Assembly (NCBI GenBank): GCA_030591305.1
Contig: JAUVBI010000126.1
Coordinates: 1 to 8,643, forward strand
DNA length: 8,643 nucleotides
Direction: 5' to 3'
From: Pseudomonadota bacterium
GTDB taxonomy: Bacteria; Pseudomonadota; Gammaproteobacteria; Pseudomonadales; Halieaceae
Position 1 is the stretch's first letter. Each line of letters begins with the position of its first letter. Positions 5,815-8,643 of this stretch are shown piece after piece. The position numbers and the translations under genes were made by a program. The notes under the pieces are model-generated. The model made no database searches. It was not told the DNA's origin and saw nothing but the letters and a program-made list of their open reading frames with translations.

Positions 5815-6966
5815 GTGTCGCTAACCCGTCTCCAGATCAACCATGTGAGAAACCTGAAGCAGGTAAAGTTGCAAGATCTGGCACAGGTTAATGTGTTTTT
5901 CGGGCGCAATGGTAGCGGTAAAACCAGCATTCTGGAGGGTATCCACCTGCTGGGAATGGCCCGGTCTTTCCGCGGGAACGGCGTTAAATCTCTGATAACC
6001 CACGGCCAGCCGAGCTGTATTGCATTTGGTGTGGCCGGTGGTTCCACTTCTACGGGAGCGGGAATCAGCCTGGGCGTACGACGCGGGGTGGCGGGAGAGG
6101 TACTTATCAAGGTGGCGGGGAGCCGGGTAAAGTCCGTGGCCCAACTGGTGGAGCATTTACCATTACAGGTGATAAACGCGGATAGCTTCGAGTTGTTGAC
6201 GGGGTCGCCCGGTGCCAGGAGACAATACCTGGACTGGGGAGTGTTTCACGTGGAACATCGTTTCCTTGAACAGTGGCAACGGTTTCAGCGGTGTATAAAA
6301 CAGCGCAATAAATTACTCAGGCATGGTAAAATCCGAGATCAGGAATTGGCAGTCTGGACCCGGGATCTGGCGACATCCGGTGCCGCCATTGGCGAATACC
6401 GCCGGGCCTACTTCAAGCAGCTGGCGCCTCGCTTCACAGCTATCGTGAGGCAGTTGGTGCCCTCCCTTGGCGATGGGCTGGAGTTGCGCTATCAGCAGGG
6501 CTGGGACCGGCAGGCGAGTTATGAAACGGCGCTGGATAGCAGCGCATCCTCGGACATCGAGCAGGGTTATACCCATGTTGGGCCCCAGCGGGCGGATATC
6601 AGGGTGTTGATAGACGGGCGTCTGGCCGCAGACACTTTATCCAGGGGGCAGCAAAAACTGGTGGTGTGCGGGTTAAAGCTGGCTCAGGGGCAGTTGATGA
6701 CAGAGCAGGGCAAAGGTAGTTGTACTTACCTGCTGGACGACCTGCCCTCCGAGCTCGATCTGGAGCACAGTCGGCAGGTTTGTGAGCTGCTGGCGTCGAT
6801 GAGGGCCCAGGTATTTATTACCTGTGTCGATCAGGCAGATATCGCCTCAGTTTGGCCCGAAGACACACCCGGCATGGCGATGTTTCACGTGGAACATGGC
6901 ACTGTTAAATTAGCCAACGAAGCGGCCATCTCTAAAATTGATTTCAGTGGGCAGCCACATAAATAA
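5815..6966 (+). CDS. recF: DNA replication and repair protein RecF
   Basis: 383 aa from GTG 5815 (E. coli 357). RecF is an SMC/ABC-like ATPase that, with RecO and RecR, helps load RecA at single-strand gaps. The N-terminus VSLTRLQINHVRNL aligns with E. coli MSLTRLLIRDFRN, which is why I prefer this GTG over the ATG 24 nt upstream. Walker A is GRNGSGKT (30-37), LDWGVFHVEH follows at about 139-148, the ABC signature is LSRGQQKL (275-282), and Walker B is YLLDDLPSELD (305-315). The C-terminus carries MFHVEHG (356-362) and a tail of about 20 residues. Two parS-like sites lie inside the coding sequence, each giving FHVEH. The gene is 75 nt after dnaN and 22 nt before gyrB, so co-transcription is likely. 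It is intact. Confidence 0.96.
   Translation: MSLTRLQINHVRNLKQVKLQDLAQVNVFFGRNGSGKTSILEGIHLLGMARSFRGNGVKSLITHGQPSCIAFGVAGGSTSTGAGISLGVRRGVAGEVLIKVAGSRVKSVAQLVEHLPLQVINADSFELLTGSPGARRQYLDWGVFHVEHRFLEQWQRFQRCIKQRNKLLRHGKIRDQELAVWTRDLATSGAAIGEYRRAYFKQLAPRFTAIVRQLVPSLGDGLELRYQQGWDRQASYETALDSSASSDIEQGYTHVGPQRADIRVLIDGRLAADTLSRGQQKLVVCGLKLAQGQLMTEQGKGSCTYLLDDLPSELDLEHSRQVCELLASMRAQVFITCVDQADIASVWPEDTPGMAMFHVEHGTVKLANEAAISKIDFSGQPHK
6242..6257. promoter_or_regulatory. parS: parS-like centromere site 1 (inside recF)
   Basis: TGTTTCACGTGGAACA matches the 16-bp ParB-binding parS element, known as TGTTTCACGTGAAACA in B. subtilis and TGTTCCACGTGGAACA in Pseudomonas. The left half follows the first form and the right half the second, leaving one mismatch in the palindrome. 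It lies about 3.3 kb from oriC, where parS sites are usual. It encodes V-F-H-V-E-H of RecF (143-148). Confidence 0.8.
6881..6896. promoter_or_regulatory. parS: parS-like centromere site 2 (inside recF)
   Basis: This is an identical copy of the 16-bp site, TGTTTCACGTGGAACA, 639 bp downstream of the first and in the same reading frame. It encodes M-F-H-V-E-H near the RecF C-terminus (356-361). Two identical copies of a 16-mer this close to oriC make chance very unlikely. Confidence 0.82.
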
Positions 6967-6985
6967 AAGCAGCATCGAGAGTTAA

Positions 6986-8643
<1,658 letters not shown>

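Overview
This window is the chromosomal replication-origin neighbourhood of a gammaproteobacterium. The order mnmE-yidC-yidD-rnpA-rpmH / oriC / dnaA-dnaN-recF-gyrB is the arrangement known from Pseudomonas and related marine orders. The proteins read as typical gammaproteobacterial versions: YidC with the PPDPMQAK segment, DnaA with SRFGWGLTV, and GyrB close to E. coli with an offset of one residue. A lineage in or near Pseudomonadales/Cellvibrionales fits, but I cannot name a genus.

Left arm (1-2547, all minus strand, reading away from the origin): the first 20 codons of mnmE (tRNA U34 modification GTPase), yidC (membrane protein insertase), yidD (insertion efficiency factor), rnpA (RNase P protein) and rpmH (ribosomal protein L34). 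The genes are packed tightly: mnmE/yidC overlap by 4 bases if mnmE starts at a CTG, yidD/rnpA overlap by 1 base, and the other gaps are 15-18 bases. A sigma70-type promoter lies upstream of rpmH.

Centre (2548-3075): a non-coding region of about 530 bp that contains oriC. It has two consensus DnaA boxes pointing at each other across an AT-rich segment of about 110 bp. There are several small inverted repeats and only two GATC sites, so this origin does not look like the GATC-dense E. coli oriC.

Right arm (3076-8643, plus strand): dnaA (initiator), dnaN (sliding clamp), recF (recombination mediator) and gyrB (gyrase B, cut off by the window end). Every gene reads away from the origin, co-directional with replication.

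Most notable points: (1) dnaN carries an in-frame TAA at codon 135 with no frame change, in a gene that should be essential. (2) recF contains two identical 16-bp parS-like sites, 639 bp apart, each encoding F-H-V-E-H. (3) mnmE has no ATG, GTG or TTG where one is expected; a CTG sits in the usual 4-base overlap position. (4) dnaA most likely starts at a TTG with a strong ribosome binding site. I found no mobile element, CRISPR array, tRNA, rRNA or unknown gene system. The interest lies in the origin architecture and in the interrupted clamp gene.
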